64,000 nucleotides of DNA. Source: Corbicula japonica. Lineage: Eukaryota; Mollusca; Bivalvia; Venerida; Cyrenidae. Where the stretch lies: positions 620,001 to 684,000 of the forward strand of contig JAZAYU010000225.1 in NCBI GenBank assembly GCA_038501625.1, given 5' to 3'. The position numbers and the translations under genes were made by a program. This document shows, piece after piece, positions 59,801 to 64,000 of the stretch (position 1 is the first letter of the stretch; each line of letters opens with the position of its first letter). The notes beneath the pieces are model-generated. The model ran no database searches. It worked only from the letters and a program-made list of their open reading frames with translations, and had not been told where the DNA came from.

Positions 59801-62800
59801 ATTCTATTTTGGGATTAATTTATTTGTAATTGCTTTATTGGACTGTTTTATTATAGATAGGAGCATACAACTGAAAATGAATAGCTTTATATTTTAGCAT
59901 TTGATTACAAATATTAACCCCATGACATTTAAGGTAATAAAAGAACAATATAAACTTTTGTCAAACTCAAATGACTTGATTTAAGAACTAACGACAATCT
60001 TTGTATTAACAATATTTCTTATGTTCTCTCCTTTTATCTACAATTAATAATTTTATTGCCTTTCAAATAATCATTTTGATTGACTAGCAATTAATCAGTT
60101 TTATTGACTAGCTATTAATCAGTTGAATTGACTAGCAATTAATCAGCTTTATTGACTATCAATTAATCAGTTGAATTGACTAGCAATTAATCAGTTGAAT
60201 TGACTAGCAATTAATCAGCTTTATTGACTAGCAATTTATCAGTTGAATTGACTAGCAATTAATCAGCTTTATTGACTAGCAATTAATCAGTTTTATTGAC
60301 TAGCAGTTGTTCAGTTTTACTGATTAGCAATTATTTAGTTTAATTGACTAGCAATTTATCAGTTTTGTTGACTAGCAATTAATCAGTTTTACTAATCGTT
60401 CACCAGAGAGTCCCACTAACCCAAGAGTGATAACCGAGCCCCCAGTGACGCTTAAACCTGTTGTTCCGAACCCAAACGGCGTCTACAGAGGTATGCCACA
60501 CACTTGTTTAGAAACTGGAAGAAACAGAAATACGAAACACAAAGCTTATTTAAAAGATTAATAAAGCAACGCATTCTCTTTGTTATTACCATTTTGTTTC
60601 ATAAAACAATACAATACTCAAAAGTTCTAAACCGCCACTACATTTATATGTTTACAATGTATGCTAGTTTCGTTTCTTCCCTACGTCAAGAGAGGTTGTA
60701 GAAAGAACTGATATGTCTAGAAATCAATTACCTCATGTCTTTAAAATCTTTATTGATTGTTTTCTTAAACAAATCCAAACCATTTACTTACAGCGCAGGG
60801 TCAAAATTTTAACAGTCTTTAATTAAAAGGGAGGTAATTTTGAAATTGGATACATTGAAAGGGGTTTATTTAAACAAATGTGCTTTTGACTAATCAAGTC
60901 TTCTGTTTTTCCTACTAATTAGGGGTCCTATTAAAATACAAATATGAATTACGAGCAAATTTCTTCGTGCTTGACGTTTTAATGCAAGAAATGCATTTTT
61001 AGCACAATTAAGGATAACTCTTGCCAAACTGTTCCAAGGTCAATTATTACAAGATTAAAGCTTAAGTTGGAGACTGTTGTTGGCATATGATTATAAATAA
61101 AGAGTGATTTCAATGTCTTTCTAATAAAAAATTACGGACAAAAAGTGGCGGTTTAGAACTTTTGAGTAGTGTACATTGGTAAAGTTCAATAAGTTTATAT
61201 AGACTGTTCCATGTTCATTAAATATTCTTAGAATTGCTAAAGAAAATATTATTGTGGTATCATTTAAATTATTTTATTGGGTACAAGTTTCTGAGCAAAA
61301 CTTAACTTAAATGACGCATTCGTGAGGACATCGCATCGCGCGCTGTTTCAATCTATATTTAACACACTATGACAAGTTTAAATTTTGCTAAAGTTAATTT
61401 CGGGATATTGCCGTAGCTCGAAATTCGCTAAAATTAAACCATGAGTGTAAAATACAATGATACTACAGTAATAACTTAGCAAAGAAAGGGGAGAGGGAAA
61501 AGGTGTCATCGAAACAGCTAACTGCACTCCTTGAGAAACGTCATAAAGTTGACAGACGCCATTGCTTGTTATTATGCCTTTGCCATAAAAATAATGTATT
61601 CTAGCCAAATGCATGATTATATCGTATAAAGTAGTAAGTTCTTTACAGATGTAATATCTACTAAAATGCCAAAAATATTACCGAAGGCACCTCTTCTGTC
61701 AAATAAAAAATTAGGGGCGGAGTAACTGGAACTTCGATTTCGAAATGGGCTTTTTCAATCTGTGCTTCTATCAGAAGGCGTGAACAGAAATCTGCACTTT
61801 CATTACTGCTCATGAACATAACCAAACGGAGCCTGCAGTATTTTTGTATTTAAAGCATTCGGGGGCTTTCTGAGTCATTCGTGGGCTTTTATAGTTATTT
61901 TATTAATCTTTTTACCAAATAATGGGCTTAATCAATTCGACTGCTTATTACTATTTAACCTAGGAGCTTGAACACTAGTAAGTGATCTCGTTCGCAGAAC
62001 TAAACGAACTAATCGGCATAACATATATTTTTGTAAACTAACAATTCTTTTCCTTTGAATAACACGTTCGCGGTGGCAAGAAAATATACTCAACAAAAAT
62101 GTTTTGCAACTTTAGCATTTTTGAACCGTTAAAAACAACGAAAGTTTACAAGTGATACAAAACCATCCTAATATAAAGAACTATTGTCTCAGCATAATAT
62201 CCTTTATGCAAATTAAAGCTTTTATCAATAATGATTGAAAAGAATGACGAAAATGATTGGATATAAGCTGTAATTTTTTTCACAAATCAGCAAATTATTC
62301 CCAAAGGAGTGAGAAGTGTCACCCCATTGATATGCCTATACTTGAGCCTCAGGCTAGGTAAGTGTCTTTTTTAGATAACTTTTGACGTTTAGTAGGGAAC
62401 TGGCATTAGAATTGTACATATGTTTTTGTACCATTTGTCTTTTTTTTATTTCCCTTCCATGCAAAACATAGAGAAAGTTGCAAAACATTTTTTGTTCAGT
62501 ATATATAACACTGATATAATTAAAACAGTTAATACAATATTGCAAAAAGCTTATTTATAATAAAAAGAAGAGTTATCATTTAATTAACGTTAAAACTAAA
62601 ACAAAGTTTAACATTTTTATTTGTCAAAATAGCTTTCGATAGACAAACCTTTATTTGATCGAAGCTAATATATTTATAGAGAGTATATTTATGATCAAAC
62701 AATTAGGTAAAGTATTAACCATTTGCAAAGGATTGCATGTATTAATGAAAAGTATTTTCATGACAAAGCAAATTGGCGATACTTTTTAAGTTTTATCGTT

Positions 62801-63527
62801 ATCGATTCGGTAATTTTACAAAGATGTAACCATAATTAAGAAAACATCAAAGCCAAAATTATATATTTCTCTGAAATTATGAAGTCAGCTCCGAGTTACA
62901 AACGACAAAAAAAACCGATAGACTGTTTCAGCATTTTTACCGATGTAAAGATCATTATCACAAATCCAACCCAGTTTGAGTGGGTTTCGGCAACCTACCA
63001 GGAACCCATGAAATATTAGTTTAACCGTTTGAACACTAGTCAATCACCGATTGCCATTTTCACAAAATACCTTACGCATGACAATCGATCAAAATAGCTA
63101 GTAATTTAAAATAGGGTCCTTACGTCTGTGTAACTGGCCCTTAACTGGGGTGTTAACAGTGATTTGACCAGCGTGGTGAAAAGACGATTACTAAAATTGT
63201 AGAATGTTTAGTCCGAGTCTGAATCTGTTATTTACAATAGACTCACAAGATTCTCGGAAAGATATTTCTCGCTTATCGGGAATTATAAGCATATATTCCA
63301 CAGGTTAAAAAGTTATACCATATATTTGCATTCCTGTACAACAGGTGAAGATATCCGCGCTCTCATACTCGGAGCAGGCGGTACAAAGTCAAACCCTGGC
63401 AAAAGTCAATCCATTTACACACAAACTGTTCACCAGACTCTGAAGCCATTGCTAGAGTCATCGGAGACCAGCAAAGACCTTGCAGGGACACCGGGAAGGC
63501 CAAATTTGTTTAAAAGTCTCGATAAAG
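56675..63527 (+). CDS. Pro/Gln/His-rich low-complexity protein, partial, five exons seen
   Basis: Exons 56675-56843, 57166-58326, 58977-59069, 60407-60490 and 63345-63527 join in frame through 563 codons and continue past the window. Order: a His/Arg stretch with RHRRQVDRYDG, KPPTTT, PRIRPPPPPPVEEP, a Gln/Ser/Pro-rich region with a 50-residue tandem duplication, a His-rich HLHQHELHDHTHG, the motif PPAKFEG, then QFMVMFDAWYADKFGR, a Pro/Val stretch and GEDIRALILGAGG. No family recognised; the composition is that of a disordered extracellular protein. The ATG at 56675 gives no signal peptide, so the true first exon is probably upstream and 56675 may lie within intron. If the donor at 58327 is not used, the frame stops at 58397. 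Confidence 0.7.
56868..56960. mobile_element. Palindromic MITE family P, copy 5 (deleted)
   Basis: TATAAAAGTCTCAAATCTCA and TTTCAAATCTCAGTTTTATA with ATCTGATTGGCTGAAAATGG. Most of the second arm is missing. Confidence 0.7.
57166..58326 (+). CDS. Low-complexity gene, large exon
   Basis: Acceptor ATTATTTTTATAG, donor GAAG/GTAACG. Carries an exact-length 150-bp tandem duplication (57585-57734 and 57735-57884: QYP-VNAH ... ESPS-Y-EH-LVQP-SP). The open frame continues to TAA at 58397 if the intron is retained. Confidence 0.8.
58610..58865 (+). repeat. Family B repeat, nearly full copy
   Basis: CCATGTTCACTGCCAATTGC, GCGCTCAACCCGGAGCAAGG, CCTTAAACAGGCTCAACAAA and AAAGTTCCCTTTTGCATCTA in the family order. 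Ends about 110 bp before an exon. Confidence 0.75.
58977..59069 (+). CDS. Low-complexity gene, exon 3
   Basis: Acceptor AATTCATTGCAG, donor G/GTACGT. Encodes QFMVMFDAWYADKFGRAQTG and KVTPSQVITT, the least repetitive part of the protein. Confidence 0.75.
59141..59605. mobile_element. Decayed family D MITE
   Basis: Left CCTTCACCCAAAGTTCTAAT, right AAATTTGGTTGAATGTG. Interior resembles 60612-61171 (GTGTCAAGAGAGG, AATCTTTATTGAT). Confidence 0.6.
60079..60394 (+). repeat. 24-bp tandem array abutting a splice acceptor
   Basis: About 13 units of TTGACTAGCAATTAATCAGT(T)TTA/TGAA. The last unit runs to within 12 bases of exon 60407. Confidence 0.92.
60407..60490 (+). CDS. Low-complexity gene, exon 4
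   Basis: Acceptor ATCGTTCACCAG, donor G/GTATGC. Encodes ESPTNPRVITEPPVTLKPVV and PNPNGVYR. Phase 1 at both ends. Confidence 0.75.
60612..61171. mobile_element. 560-bp TA-flanked MITE (family D, inverse copy)
   Basis: Ends share ACTCAAAAGTTCTAAACCGC as inverted repeats, TA bordered. Interior is the reverse complement of 54127-54694 with substitutions. Confidence 0.85.
61780..61895 (+). repeat. Family B repeat, tail fragment
   Basis: CATTACTGCTCATGAACATA, AACGGAGCCTGCAGTATTTT and CATTCGGGGGCTTT. Confidence 0.6.
62089..62499. mobile_element. 411-bp TA-flanked MITE (family C relative)
   Basis: Left CTCAACAAAAATGTTTTGCA, right ends as reverse complement of CTGAACAAAAAATGTTTTGC; bordered by TA. 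Confidence 0.8.
63345..63527 (+). CDS. Low-complexity gene, exon 5 (continues beyond window)
   Basis: Acceptor CTGTACAACAG, donor G/GTAGTC. Encodes GEDIRALILGAGGTKSNPGK and GRPNLFKSLDKG. Leaves in phase 1, so a further exon is expected to the right. Confidence 0.75.
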
Positions 63528-64000
63528 GTAGTCAGATAATGATAAATGAAATGTCCAACTATCCGATTTTTTAAAAAAAGTCATTGGGAGTTATTTATTA
63601 ATTTTGTTGTTTTTTAATGCGCTGGGGTACATGGAACGATCTTAGCATATTACCAAGTAATTTTGGAAGAGTCTGTCTTCTTTATGTAAGAAACAGTTTT
63701 GAAAGGTAAGTCAGCAAAACGGACGCAATCGGAAAAACATAGATGATGCTTCTGCCTTTTCATATTTTTAAATAACCCGTGCTTTGCTCCTTTTTTATCT
63801 GCTTTATTTCTGATATTAACATAACATATAGCAAAGTGAATATGCATACCAAGGATAGTCATATACTGAGTTCGGTTGCGCTTCTCTTTAAGAAGAGAAC
63901 TTTCAGTTAGCACCCGCGAAATTGTAAAAAGTATAGGTGACACATTCTCAAATGCCACTTGAACTTAGCCACGCGAACTTGGTAACACCTTCGACGTTTA

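Noticed and set aside
60079..60394. CRISPR-like regularly spaced repeat
   Set aside because: Units are contiguous with no unique spacers, and the genome is eukaryotic. A tandem array explains it.

Overview
Eukaryotic, AT-rich, intron-rich DNA, most consistent with a lophotrochozoan and probably a bivalve mollusc. This is an inference from three things: a multi-SRCR secreted receptor gene, a divergent heparan-sulfate 3-O-sulfotransferase gene, and a very high load of small inverted-repeat transposons in an ACATGTA-rich background. No bacterial features (operons, Shine-Dalgarno sites, CRISPR) are present. Four protein-coding loci can be supported by splice-site and reading-frame continuity.

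Layout. (1) 630-13268, plus strand: the 3' part of a gene encoding at least six group-A SRCR domains. Fourteen exons join without a frame break (658 codons plus stop), with a regular two-exon-per-domain, phase-1/phase-2 architecture; the 5' end lies outside the window. (2) 13867-14934, minus strand, convergent with it: a single-coding-exon type II membrane sulfotransferase of the HS3ST kind, with an intron in its 5' UTR. A truncated pseudogene copy of its 3' end lies near 20.6 kb. (3) 14954-33981: about 19 kb with no convincing gene, filled with transposons and satellites. (4) 33982-52179, plus strand: a six-exon gene for a 545-residue secreted low-complexity protein (signal peptide, polyGln, Gly-Leu-Phe-Gly repeats, Gly/Met-rich tail). 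(5) From about 56.7 kb to beyond the right edge, plus strand: a second low-complexity Pro/Gln/His-rich gene (five exons seen, incomplete at both ends as modelled). It shares a 13-residue motif with gene 4, so the two are probably neighbours of one family.

Mobile DNA dominates the rest. The most notable element is a 2,015-bp transposon at 24973-26987 with ~78-bp terminal inverted repeats beginning CACAGTG, an exact 5-bp target duplication (CTTAT) and a mirrored array of subterminal CGTACAG motifs. This is the signature of the Transib/RAG superfamily, although no transposase ORF is visible. Other families are a 142-bp palindromic MITE (five copies), a 256-bp MITE with 29-bp perfect ends, TA-flanked mariner-like MITEs of at least three kinds, a fold-back element with a GTGAAATC satellite interior, and two interspersed repeat families of about 620 bp and about 250 bp whose class I cannot assign.

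The genes do not form an obvious pathway. SRCR proteins and 3-O-sulfated heparan sulfate are both extracellular recognition components, and genes 4 and 5 look like secreted matrix-type proteins, but a functional link between neighbours is not implied.
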